A program made the position numbers and the translations under genes. From Letharia columbiana (taxonomy: Eukaryota; Ascomycota; Lecanoromycetes; Lecanorales; Parmeliaceae), in assembly GCF_014066305.1 (NCBI RefSeq), contig NW_023501042.1, positions 868,001 through 932,000 of the forward strand: DNA of 64,000 nt, read 5' to 3'. How positions within the stretch are numbered: position 1 is the first letter of the stretch; each line of letters starts with the position of its first letter. The notes below the pieces were generated by a model. The model was given only the letters and a program-made list of their open reading frames with translations, did not search any database and had not been told where the DNA came from. Below, one piece after another: positions 10,829 through 21,518 of this stretch.

Positions 10829-12942
10829 CTAGGTCATGAAGTACTTTGGTCCCTCGCCTCCTTGCGGTGTCTGAGGATCGAAGCGTCAGCGGTGTTTGGT
10901 GGATCGGTGTTGCGTAGATATGGGGGGAGGGGGTGGTCTTACCTGCCAATTGATATCCTGCGCCGGGGCCTTGATATCGCACGTTTTGCAGTGGATGCAA
11001 CTGATCAGGGTCGTCAGCGCCCGACTCCGCAAAGCATAGATGGCAAGGGGTGTCTGTCTGGGCGGTAAAGCCGGTGGAGGAAATGGACACGTACTTCTGC
11101 GCATTGATCTGGAATTTGACCCCAAACTCCTTGGCCCCATCCTCCACGTACTCATACACCCCGGCCGGACAGAACCGGTTCTCGATCCCCTTGTACTTCG
11201 GCCACTGGTCATTCTTATGCGCCTCCCAATCCTCCACTTGCAAATGCACAGGTTGGTCTTCTTCATGGTTCGTGCCCGTCCTGCTCACACTCGTCAAAAT
11301 GTCGAATGAGATTTGACCATCCGGTTTCGGGTACTCGATCTTTGGACACTCGGACGCCAGCTTCGTGGCAGCGTGGTCGCCGGGTTCTTTGTGCTTGAGC
11401 GTCCAAGGCGTTTTGCCGCGGAAGAGGTAGGCTTCGAGGCCGGAATACATGATACCGCCGTAGAGACCGAGGGGTGAGTGGAAAGACGGACGCATATTAC
11501 GGACTTGTTTTAGTTCGCTCCAAATGGAGCTGGAGCGGAGGGCGTCTTCGTAATCGTACAGAAAGACGGTGCCGCTGTCTGGGTTCGATGTCAAGGCTGA
11601 ATAGGCGGCTTGGGCGGCGAGCATGCCACTTCGCATTGCTGTGTGGGTGCCTTTGATTTTGGGGACGTTGAGGAAACCTGCTGTGTCGCCAATGAGGGCT
11701 CCGCCGGGAAAGGCGCATTTGGGAATGGATTGGAAACCACCTTCGTTGAGGGCTCGGGCGCCATAGGAAATGCATTTGCCGCCTTCGATGACGGATTTGT
11801 AGATGGGGTGGTGTTTCATTTTCTGGAATTCGCCATAGGGAGAGAGCCAGGGGTTGGGATAGTCGAGACCAACGACAAGACCAAGAGAGACGAGATTATC
11901 GCCGAAATGGTAAAGCCATCCGCCTCCGTAGGTAGATGAAGGCAATGGATAGCCCATCGTGTGGACAATCTCCCCTTTCCTGAACTTCTCCGGCTTGACT
12001 TCCCAGACCTCCTTGAGTCCCAACCCGTACGTCTGGGGCTGGCTGTCGCGGCGGAGATCAAATTTCTTGATGACTTGCTTGGTCAAACTACCATGACAAC
12101 CCTCAGCAAAGAGCGTGACTCTAGCATTAAACTCCATCCCACGCTCAAATGAAGGTTTGGGCTTCCCCCTGCGTGAAATGCCCAGATCATTCGTAGCCAC
12201 ACCCTTCACTGACCCGTCCGTCGAATTGTACAGCACCTCACTGGCCGCAAAGCCCGGGTAAACCTCCACACCTACCTCCTCCGCTCTCTCCCCTAGCCAT
12301 TTGCAGAACTGATTCAAACTTATGATATAGTTGCCCTTGTTGTTCATCTGCGGGGGCGCGGGGATTGGTATGGAGCTGTTTTTGGTAAGGAACCGCATCT
12401 TATCATGAGTAGCCGGGGTAGCACTTTCGAAACGTGACGGGTTATCTGGATTGTTCCAGTCAGGGAGCAGTTCGTTGACAGCGGACGGTTCGATGACATT
12501 GCCGGAGACGATGTGAGCGCCTAGCTCGCCTGCTTTCTCGAGAAGAAGAACTCGGAAGGCTTCGTTGCCGGCTTCGTTGGCGATCTGTTTGAGGCGAATG
12601 GCTGCGCTGAGGCCGGCAGGTCCTGCGAGGCATTAGCATGCTTCAAGGGTGGACTGCCGCATGACATACCTCCGCCTACGATGCAGACATCGACCTCATC
12701 GCTCTCACGCTCCTGCTTCCGGGGGTCAAATGAGTCATCGATATCTGCAAGGCGTCGCCATGGAGTGGTTGAGAGGGTTCTTCTACTGATTAAAAAGCAA
12801 TTGGATCTCGATTGCTGCAGGAGGCACCGCCGCCGCCGCGTGGGGGGAAATGTGAATAAGCTCTCCGGGTGGTTGGTGCAGAGACATTCGATGTGGTCAG
12901 ACTTCTTCTACCTAAGAAAGACACTGAGGTCTTGGAAGCCAT
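10829..12942 (-). CDS. Electron transfer flavoprotein-ubiquinone oxidoreductase, mitochondrial
   Basis: A 605-residue inner-membrane flavoprotein with an Fe-S cluster that passes electrons from ETF (fatty acid and amino acid oxidation) to ubiquinone. Exons in coding order: 12942-12828, 12744-12670, 12622-11095, 11000-10943, 10870-10829; all phases match. The N-terminus (MASKTSVSFLGRRSLTT) is basic and hydroxylated like a mitochondrial presequence. The FAD dinucleotide-binding motif VDVCIVGGGPAGLSAAIRL spans intron 2. Further family blocks are GNVIEPSAVNELLPDW, GALIGDTAGFLNVPKIKGTH and GLYGGIMYSGLEAYLFRGK. The 4Fe-4S motif NCIHCKTCDIKAP is assembled across the intron 11001-11094, and the C-terminus ends QGGEGPKYFMT. 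The first intron (12745-12827) has a weak GTGCCT donor but restores frame. The gene is convergent with the SR gene. It is homologous to yeast CIR2 and human ETFDH. Confidence 0.95.
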
Positions 12943-13332
12943 AGTTATAATACAGAGAAGGAGGACTGAACATAAGTGTGGGCGAAAGGAAAGGGAGATA
13001 TGCTGAGTGGTGGGTGACATGCAATTGTCAATTGCCATTCCCGCAGGAGCCTCGGCTTGATGGAGGGGACCAATCAGATCCACTCAATTGTCAAACCACA
13101 AGACCATCTTGGCTATAACCCTTCTAGATGAAGGCCGGAGCACGTATACAGCTACAGAAGCAGACATGGCCGAGAAGCAGTTGGGATGTGAAGTGGTATG
13201 AACATGTTTGGTTGCGGTTATACGTTATAACTTTTCGGTTTCCAATCCAACTCCCTATCCTAGGCATTGAATCGAACTTCCAATTCTGTCATTCCTCCCT
13301 CGAACCCCGAAATCATGCCTACAAATCTTGAA
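12943..13332. other. Promoter of ETF-QO and 3' end of AIM21 gene
   Basis: This 390-bp spacer lies between two minus-strand genes. It contains three CAATTG palindromes within about 70 bases (around 13020-13090). No gene is seen. Confidence 0.5.
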
Positions 13333-16300
13333 CTAGAGTGTATCCCCCTTTTCTGCGCTGCCTTGTGCTTCTCCAGCGTTAGTGGAAGTTGGTGTCTTGT
13401 CGATCTTGTTGCCAGGATTGAGCAGTGTCGTTTTCTCCTCCGTCTGCCTTTGCGTGTTTGTCTCAGTCGGTGGCAGGACAGACGACGACGACGAAGGGCC
13501 TGGTGTAGCTTCCCTGCTGAGCGGATCTGCCTTTTCTGCTGTTGGGGTGGGCAGTTCTGATGCCCCCGGTGCGTGAAATGCATCTGGTGCTTGAACTTCT
13601 TTTTGTGTCAACGGCTCATTGGCCATCAGAGACTCCTCGACTGCCAGCTTGGCTTGGTGCATGTCTTTTGCATCATCCGTACCGTCCGTTTGACTGTCTG
13701 CTACTGGGAAATAAGCGGCTTTGAAGACGTCTTCCGGCGAAATAGCTTCTACCCCCAGCGTGCTCGATATTTGCTGTCCAACCTTTAAAGCTCCATCGTG
13801 TTCCCAAACGGTCCATGGTTTCTGCATCTGCCAGTTTCTCGCATCTGCCTTGTCTTCCTGGCCCTCCGCAGCTGCCAACTCTGTGGTCGTAGGAGCCGCT
13901 GGCTTGCGTCTCACCGGACCTTTAGCACGACCCTTTCTCGCATCAGCTAAAGGAGCTTTCTCCTCCTCTACCTCTGGCTCTACCTTTTCTTGAGGCTTGG
14001 GGCCTTGCGGACCAAGCTTCAACCGTGAATCTAGATCAGACAGAAAGCCAGCTTTCAATGAAGCAATCTTGCCTCCTGCAGGCCGTGCAGGAACCGCAGG
14101 TTTCGGTTTCGGCGCTGGAGGCGGAGAAGTCAATTCCTTAGTAATTGCTCCATCACTGCCCACAGAAGATATTGATGTGGTCTTGGACAATGACACACTC
14201 TCTGAGGAGTCGCGGCCAACAGGTTTAGCTGGGCGTACTGGAACTTGCGGTTTTGGCCGTTCAGGCAGTATTGGACCCTTTCGAGTCTCAGTTGGAGATG
14301 GCTGCTTTGCCTCAATGGCTGAAGGCCTTGACGGGACGATCGGAACCTGCGCATCGGCAGGAGGGACTTGATGAACCCTTCTTGGTGGGCGAACCGGGAT
14401 AGATGGTGGAGCTTGGCCTAGGTCCGCGGACGGCGGCGATACCTTGCTTTTATTGGGTCTTGGGGGGATATGAGGCTTGGCAGCGGCTGCACCAGCAGTT
14501 GCCCCATCTCGAGCTTGTTCTCCTGCAATGATGCCTTCTTTTGGTGCTCCAGAAGTTTGGACTACTGCACCAGCTTCCAGACCTTCGTCCGGGGGGCTTT
14601 TGGGATCGCTGACCTGTGAGTCTCCCACTGTGGTCTCAAGGCGAGCGCTATCCGGCGAGTCTTCCCAAATATCTCTACTCGGAAATCTTTGTGCTAACCC
14701 AGGCCTGTGCATCTCTTGACGGAGATGAGGCTTGAAGTTTGACTTGGCTAGTCTCTCTTCTCTAGATATCAACTTCGCTTTCTCCTCTTCGCTGACCTCG
14801 CCTTTGCGAGCACTCTCTTGCTCAGGCGTCTCAAAAACTGTAGCAGGCGCCTTGTCAAATGGATCAGACTGCTCATTGGATGGCTCGGGGGTCTCCACGG
14901 TAGCTTGGAGCTGCAGACTGTTTGGTGTGTCTTCCCAGATATCCTTACTAGGAAATCTTTTCATTTGTTCGCGGAGCTTGAGACGTTCGGCTGCAGTGAC
15001 TGGTCTCTTATTTCCTTCTTCATCAGGAAAGAGGGGCTCGTATTCATCGACATCTTCCAATGGTGTATGCATGTTTTCACGGTCCTCATCGTGAATTGAG
15101 AATCTTGACAGAGTTGGAAGTGAATAAATACTACCAGGCCGACTCGTTGGTCTGCTGTTGGACGCGCTACCAGAGCGACTACCGATCTTAAATCCACTTT
15201 GGTATTCCGAGTCGACACCAGAATAGTAGTTGCTGCCTCTTCGTTCTTGGGCCGGAGAAACAGCAGGCTGCTGGTATTCTGCCTCGGGTGTCTTGGCGAC
15301 TTCGTCCGAGGCGAGTATGGGCACGCCGTGGCCTCGCTCTTCAATAAAGCCGCCTACGGCTTCAGTGTTGCCTCCACGCGGTCCAAGATCCACTGTGGGC
15401 GGATCATAGCCGTTTCCATGGATCTTGCTCTTTCGGACGGTCGGTGGAGAAACGTAGAGTTCGTCGTCTTCTGTCTCACTCTCCAAAGCATGCTCTGACG
15501 AGAGACGGTGAGAAGCATGGGAATCCTTCTTCTCGAGTCCGTAGCTAGTTTCGGCATCGACAGGGAAGCTTTGTTTACGAAGAGGTGACTCGACGTGTGG
15601 TTGTGAGTGGTTTGAGTGCAATGGTCTATGGAAGGTCGCAGACGCCGGGGTGTTCAGACGAGAGGCATATTCTTCTGAAGCGATATACCCAATTTGCTCA
15701 TTTGGCAATCCAGGCGTATTAGGTCCAGATCCTTGGCGAAATTTACGTTAGCTAAGCGTCAATCAGACCATTCTTGAGCTTGCTTACTTGAAGTTTCCCG
15801 GACCAGCTTATTGAGATCGTCACTGCTGAGAGCCCATTCGCCTCTACCACCACCAATACCCGGCCCATACTGTCCATGCTCTTCCTTTTCAAGGGCCTCA
15901 GGATGCTTCTCGTACCAGGACCTCTCGAACTGATCCGTAGACGGAACACCATGGCCATGCATTCCGTAGCTTCCGGGAGGTAAGATTTCTCTGCCGCTGG
16001 GCGTTCTACGATGATGCCTAGAAGGCTTCTGCATACCAGAGTTATGGAATCCGACAGCAGTGGGGAACTGTTGCTGGAAAGGAGACGGAGACGGTGCCTG
16101 AACATCTCCGGCATCTGGGTACATAGGCACCCGCTGCCCGATCTCAGGAATGCCACGATCATCCTCGGCTTGTGCAGAACCAGGACGTTCGGTGGATGCG
16201 GAAGATGCTGTGCGGAAGCTCACTCTAGGTTTCAGCACACGGTCCTGAGGATCCTTGTCGTCGACTAAAGGAAGCGCTTTCCCAATGCCTGCTGCAGCTG

Positions 16301-16781
16301 CTTGAGTTGAGTCAGTACGAGTGACCGTTGAGACCCTAGCTTTGGCCGTAGAGTTGGAGAAGGATGGCCTTGGGGCATGTAAAGGCAAATCACTGCCGAC
16401 ATTTCTTGTCTCTTGCGGCTCATTACCGCTGCCTTCTGGCTCGGCCGCTGCAGACTCGTCTTTGTACTTGATTTCTGCGTATTCGTTTCCTTCTTGCCCG
16501 ATCGATGGCAAAGAGACACTTGGCGGACGTTGCGGAAGGTCCAAATTGGAAATGGAGGCGTTTTGGGTGTATGTGGCCCCACTCTTGTTCCCGAGGCTCA
16601 TGCCCAGAGGAGGCTCATGGAAAGGAGACCGGGCGAAACTGTCCCGGTTTGGCGATTGGGAACGTTCCAAGGTTCGACGTTCTCCCGGCCGTGGGGGGAT
16701 TTGGGGGATATCCGGCGCAGCCATATTGGGATGCTGCTGCTGCGAGCGAGCGGGACGAGGAGGTACCTGTGGGACGGACAT
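13333..16781 (-). CDS. AIM21: Aim21-like actin patch protein
   Basis: A 1130-residue, low-complexity, Pro/Ser/Lys-rich protein resembling the Aim21 family. In yeast Aim21 works with Tda2 at cortical actin patches and regulates actin assembly and mitochondrial inheritance. Exons are 16781-15788 and 15731-13333, with a 56-bp intron; the junction reads ETSRSGPNTPGLPNEQIGY. Seen in the protein: an N-terminus of repeated PPRPxR motifs (likely SH3 ligands), the block GEWALSSDDLNKLVRE, then PNEQIGYIASEEYASR, two near-copies of RFPS(K/R)DIWED(T/S)PxS at about residues 590 and 680, and a long run of PxRPxKP motifs such as PPRPNKSKVSPP and VPVRPAKP. There is no catalytic domain or membrane segment. Composition alone would not identify it; the conserved blocks do, from memory of the family. 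Confidence 0.75.
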
Positions 16782-17954
16782 GATTCTCTAGTTGGCCTCG
16801 AGGATAATGAAGGATAGCAGGTATCCGTTGGCGTTGACTCTGTGAATGCTTGGTTAGTCGCCAGCGTGACGTGCCAAATACTGGATATCAGCTGCTTAAG
16901 ATCAAAAGCAATGACGCAATTTGGTAGCATGCATGCATCAGAGGGAAAAGGGGATAATGGGACAATGCAGGAAGGGTTTGATAACGACTTTATTAAGTAT
17001 CAAAACATATTCATCCCCTGCATATGTACATTCTTTCACAGGTTGAGGGGCTTCCCCTCTTGTTGTCCATCGATGGAGCATTTAAAGGAGGAGGAGGCAG
17101 AGCAAGGTTTTGCAGTTCGACTCACTTCTTCTCTAGGTAGCGTAAGCAATGGATGATGGTATTTGAAAGAGAAGAGAAGAGGTTGAGAAGATGCAGAAAA
17201 TGGAAGATGCAGCTTTCTGCTCAAGTGTGGGGGTGGTCCAATCCTTTAACAGGGCAGACGGCAGAGATGAGAATGATTGGCGCCAAGGATGTCTCGGCAG
17301 CGGTTGCTTTCAAGGTTAAAGGAAGCAAAAGACGTGCTTAAGGCCAGCGTTTTCTTTCAGCTGTGCGCACCATGCGCGAATTCTTCCACCTCTCAGGTTG
17401 AATGGGATAGGTAGGTAGGTAGTATCTTACAGTAGTACTAGTAGGCAGATGTGAGGAACTGTTTGCGTCAATGGATAAGTACCTAGTCTACTACGAGTAC
17501 TCGGTCAGGAGAGGTGCAGAGAACGGTGGAGCCGGTTGTGGGGCTCTGCAACTCACGTGTTTTTCAACGTCTTATTAGGTATTACTTTCCCCGCTGTGAG
17601 GACGCAACGGGTGCAAAACCGGGATGCGCGGCGGTGGAGTTACCCATCGATTTTGACTGGTCCTTCATGCATTCCCTTCGCTCCTTTAATTCACCTGGCG
17701 CTCCAAGGCTTTTCCCTGCAAAGCACACGCTTCAGGAGACCCGCTTAATCCGCTGTTTATGCAAGGATGAATCAATAAAAAGACAGTGTACTGGTACAAA
17801 GGACTGCTTCTCTTCCACAACGCCATGATACTGCGGTGACAATGGGGTCAACTCGCTCTTGGTGAATCGCTCCATCAACATGGCTTTTCCCTCATACCAA
17901 GACCTCCACTGCATCAATCTTCGGTACGGCTGCCTAACCTTAGTCCCAAAACCC
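16782..17954. other. Intergenic region upstream of AIM21
   Basis: About 1.2 kb without a convincing gene. Visible elements are an alternating CATGCATGCAT run near 16929, and a GGTA microsatellite at about 17409-17421. It probably holds the AIM21 promoter and the 3' UTR of TVP18. Confidence 0.5.
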
Positions 17955-18782
17955 TTAGACAATCATTTGTGCAACACCTTGTCCACCCAGCGTCTTGCTC
18001 CCCACGAACCCTTGCCCCTTGAGTCCAGCGATGAGATAGCAGGATGCCGCAAGCAGCAACACGAGTGCTGCCGCGATCAAGCTCGTGGGTCCTTCGATGA
18101 TGCTAAGCCATTGAATCAAGCTCATGGTACCGTAGATAGCTGCACGCATGTAGTTGGTGGTGAACCGTCGGATGAAAGTGTCAAAGGTGGGTGAAGTCGG
18201 GCATATGCGAAGGAGCAGGGGTATTTCAACGAAGATGAGTGTGAGGCCCGAGCAGCTTTATATGTACAATCAGTAGGGTTCTCTCACAGGACGCATCAAA
18301 GTCACTTACAGGCATAGTATGCCGAATATGATGAGCAGGCCGGCATGAATAAGATGCGATATGCCAAGAGCAATGCAAAGGACTATGCACAGTACTCCCA
18401 TCCTATCAAAACATCATCAGCAGCGATATTCGCGAATGTTCAGACACCATTTCTGCTTCTTCCAACGACGTTTTGCAAGCTCAGCCTTTACTGAGCGCTT
18501 TCGTAGTCGTCACCCATAGTTTCGAAGCCTGGAAGCTCTGAGTGACAGCGCCAAGGCTCGGCGCCTTTGATAGCCAACAACCAGTAACCCCCTCTTTCAA
18601 GCTTCTTCTAGAGTCGATGATGAACGCCTCTAGAACTCGTATAAAAGTCAATGAGAGAGAGGTATCGCTCACCATTGCCCATAGATGCCTGTGGCACGCA
18701 GTGTATTAGCAGAGCCCCGTGTCCAAGAGCTGTCGCGCTACTCACTGAAGTTGCGCGACCTCAGCTCTTCGGTGAGCGTCAT
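17955..18782 (-). CDS. TVP18: Golgi membrane protein Tvp18
   Basis: A small polytopic Golgi/late-endosomal membrane protein of 148 residues with about four hydrophobic segments, which matches the family size. Exons: 18782-18746, 18688-18673, 18402-18310 and 18255-17955. The second exon is a 16-base micro-exon coding IYGQW, and the phases join as MTLTEELRSRNFS / IYGQW / MGVLCIVLCIALGISHL / GLTLIFVEIPLLLRICP. The C-terminus has FIRRFTTNYMRAAIYG and ends with the family signature SKTLGGQGVAQMIV. In yeast Tvp18 co-purifies with Tlg2-containing compartments; the molecular function is unknown. The gene is intact. It lies tail to head with AIM21 and NTF2 on the same strand. Confidence 0.95.
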
Positions 18783-19799
18783 CTTAGAACCTCCAGATTA
18801 CTCTCGTCGTCTTGAAGGGCCTTTGTGCTCGCCAAACTTGGCTCAACAGGTGAGGGGATGAGCGCTCGCGCAATTGCTCTTTTGGCGGTTATGCGTTCAA
18901 GGTTGCTTCAAGGGAAGAAGTCTAACGATGGTCGACGGGCAGCAAGAGCTGCAAACTAAGGACGTTGTAGATATCGTTCAGTGAAGATAGCTTTTGGTCA
19001 ATACTTGAGGTTCTTGGTCGTGGCTTCTCCAGAATTCAGATTGCTGACAATAAATGTCAAGGTTTCACTAAGGTAGCACGCGGGTGACAGAAAGCCTGGA
19101 CACTAACCTGATATTAAGCTAGGAGATCAAGGGCCCCCCCATACAATTTCACACCCAAATTTCCCCCTCTTAGTCCATAAATGAGTGTGTAATTAGTATG
19201 CCTGAAAGGATCGTAGGCTGTTCTAGACGGTGATGGACGAAGGACGGCTATTAATGGAGAAACATGGTATTCCGCATAGAAATTTGGTGGGGGGCCGTAA
19301 TCTCCATTTGGTTAGTGTCTAGGCTTTCTGCCGCGTGGGTAGGTCTACGAATTAGCGCAGGGCTCAGAGATCTGCGACTGCCGCAGTTCTATGAGAGCGG
19401 CCGTATCCAACGATCATTGATTTTGGTAAAATAACGGAATGGGCAAGCTTTCTCTTCATTGAGAGTATGGTGTGCTGTTATCAACCGGTTTTCGGAGAAG
19501 GCAAAGTAGCAAGTTGTTGCCTGCAAGAGGCGACATGAGTCCCAGCCTCAGCGCCACGTCGTCACATCATGACAGCAATAGAGCAACCATTCGTATCAAT
19601 TACAAGGAACATAATTGTGTATTTCACCCTCAGATTTTGGGAAAAGTACCCAAGTGCTTCTAAACTAAAGTACAAACTCCCGCTATGCTGCTCTACCTGC
19701 AACAAACAGCCGATATCTCGTGTTGCCCAGGAGATGTTTATCATCTTGAGGACATCCGCAAATCGCCCTTCCTCTCCACCCCATCGTATCGATTATCCA
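18783..19799. other. Intergenic region with MITE-like element
   Basis: The TVP18 promoter and the NTF2 3' region, 1.0 kb. The only structure I see is the terminal-inverted-repeat element at 19088-19330, listed separately. Confidence 0.55.
19088..19330. mobile_element. MITE-like element with terminal inverted repeats
   Basis: The left end (from 19088) reads CAGAAAGCCTGGACACTAAC and the reverse complement of the right end (from 19330) reads CAGAAAGCCTAGACACTAAC: one mismatch in 20. Similarity continues inward with gaps through a shared GGAGAT and a run of C followed by AATTTC or AAATTTC, so the arms are about 55-60 bases. Total length is 243 bp, with no open frame. The flanks share CGCGGGT/CGCGTGGGT but no exact target duplication is visible. 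This fits a non-autonomous DNA transposon; the superfamily is not clear. Confidence 0.65.
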
Positions 19800-20516
19800 C
19801 TAATAGATCAACCGAAAGGCGTCATTGAACACAAAATAGCTGCCCGAGCCGTCCGGAAGCAGTTGGAAGACTTGGGTGTAATTCATCGGCCGTTGCTCCT
19901 CGTCGACCTGTGAAACAGCCAATACGTCAGCTATTACCACAGACAGCCACCAATAGAGCAAGGGCTTACTAGCAGTGCCCCAGTGACCATGACCAATATA
20001 CCTCCGCTCTCGTTCGAGGGCTGTGCATCGAGGGTAGACACTTTATGGGCAACAGTCTTGAATGGCAGGCTCTTGGAGCCGCGTTAGCATATCGACGTGT
20101 TGTGTTTGGAGCGTGCTCCATACCGTTAGCTTCTCAATGATGCCAGCCACGCCCTGGATAGCTGATGTTTCAAATGTGAGCATAGAGTTGTCGCGCTTCT
20201 CAGGCACTCGTTCAGTAAATCGGAGTCTAGAGTTTCGAGGTGGCTACGAACGTAGAGGGCAGCCAGGTTCTTGCGGTCCTGATCAAAGGTGTTGTAGTAG
20301 AATTCCGTGAATTGCTCTGCATGTTGCTTAGTCCATCTCGGCTTGCTCAATATCGTATTCGAGAGGCGGAGCTATGCAGCGGTGTATCACACTTACGAGC
20401 GATAGCGTTGAAGTCTAAGAGGAGGTGTTAGCAGGGAGGTGGGAAGCAGCACCGTTGCACTGCCTTGGGCGCGGTGGCTAGAGCAGGCGGAAGAAAAGAG
20501 CTTGCTTACCTCCCAT
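19800..20516 (-). CDS. NTF2: Nuclear transport factor 2
   Basis: A 123-residue homodimeric import factor that carries RanGDP into the nucleus through FG nucleoporins. Six exons: 20516-20510, 20414-20397, 20316-20252, 20195-20124, 20071-19970, 19907-19800. The first two exons are only 7 and 18 bases. The protein starts MGDFNAIAQQFTEFYYNTFD and continues RKNLAALY, then MLTFETSAIQGVAGIIEKL, LPFKTVAHKVSTLDAQPS, GILVMVTGALLVDEEQRP and ends GSGSYFVFNDAFRLIY. All of these match the NTF2 fold, and the length is normal. Introns average about 60 bp; intron 20396-20317 is 80 bp. The gene is intact. The split of a 372-base coding sequence into six pieces is why no long open frame is visible. Confidence 0.95.
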
Positions 20517-21518
20517 TTTGTGAGGTCTTGGGCTGTTGGTCTATCGGATATGGACTTCGAGTCTTGTAACTCGCAATGGAGGTTCGTCCGTAGACAGTTC
20601 ACGCGATGGGTTCGTCTTTGATGGGCTGTTGGAGAGACATGACCAAATGAGTAGGGATCTGGGATGCCAAGCCCGCGGCAAAGCCCCACGCTTGAGAAGC
20701 TCTCAAACTGTCTTTCGATTTTTACATCTCCACAAAAACATCAGATCACCCTCTGGGTTTCATGTACAACGGACTGACACCGAAATGATTGCTGCTATCT
20801 TAAATAAATCTTGTGGGCGAAGTCATAAGGCCGCATACCGCCGGCCATTGAGCGTGGTAATTGGTAGGTCTTCTTCCATGATTCGATTTTCATTTCTACC
20901 GTGATGACTCCTACTTCTAAACGATAACTTCTGATATCTCATGAAGTAACAAAACAATATTCAAGCTCAACAGTCTGATCCTGCATTCAATGTCCCTACT
21001 GCACGCACACGTTCGCGGAATGACCAGTAGCTAATACTTTGAGCCCTGCATCAGGAATTAACCCCATTTGAAGCTCGCGACGATCCCATCGATCGACCCA
21101 TTGTCAAAGTTAGAGCGACCGAAAGCTCTTTTTCAGATCATGTTGTTCCGGAGCACGGTCGACGGTTTCAAGAAGAAGCCATGCTTATCTGTATATCTTC
21201 ATGCGTGGATTGAGAGTATAGGGCGCAAGGTAACATTTATTTGCGCGTGGGGACGGCAGGTAAGTTGCCCAGGAAAGTGGCAACCCACCCCTTGTAGTGT
21301 TTGCATATACCAACGGCAGTTAATGTTTTCTGATATCCAAAGAGGTTCATGCCGACCCCTGACTATCCTAGCAATGCACTTGACGGATTCCGAGATGTTT
21401 CCTGCGAGCCTGTAACACTAGTATCGGGTTTCTCGTTCCATCAATCTTCTATCTGGGTGACATGGAAACACCCATATGTGCCGGTTCAGTTTGCATACAT
21501 TGTGAAATCGGCTTCGTC
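20517..21518. other. NTF2 promoter and esterase 3' region
   Basis: About 1.0 kb with no supported gene. Several short frames exist but have no recognisable features. Confidence 0.5.

Noticed and set aside
11001..11094. Apparent frame break before the Fe-S motif of ETF-QO
   Set aside because: A normal 94-bp intron (GTACGT...CTGATCAG) joins INAQ to NCIHCKTCDIK in frame, so the gene is intact there.
12745..12827. Apparent frame break in the ETF-QO presequence
   Set aside because: Splicing GTGCCT to TTGCAG gives a continuous frame into DIDDSFDPRKQE, so no indel needs to be assumed.
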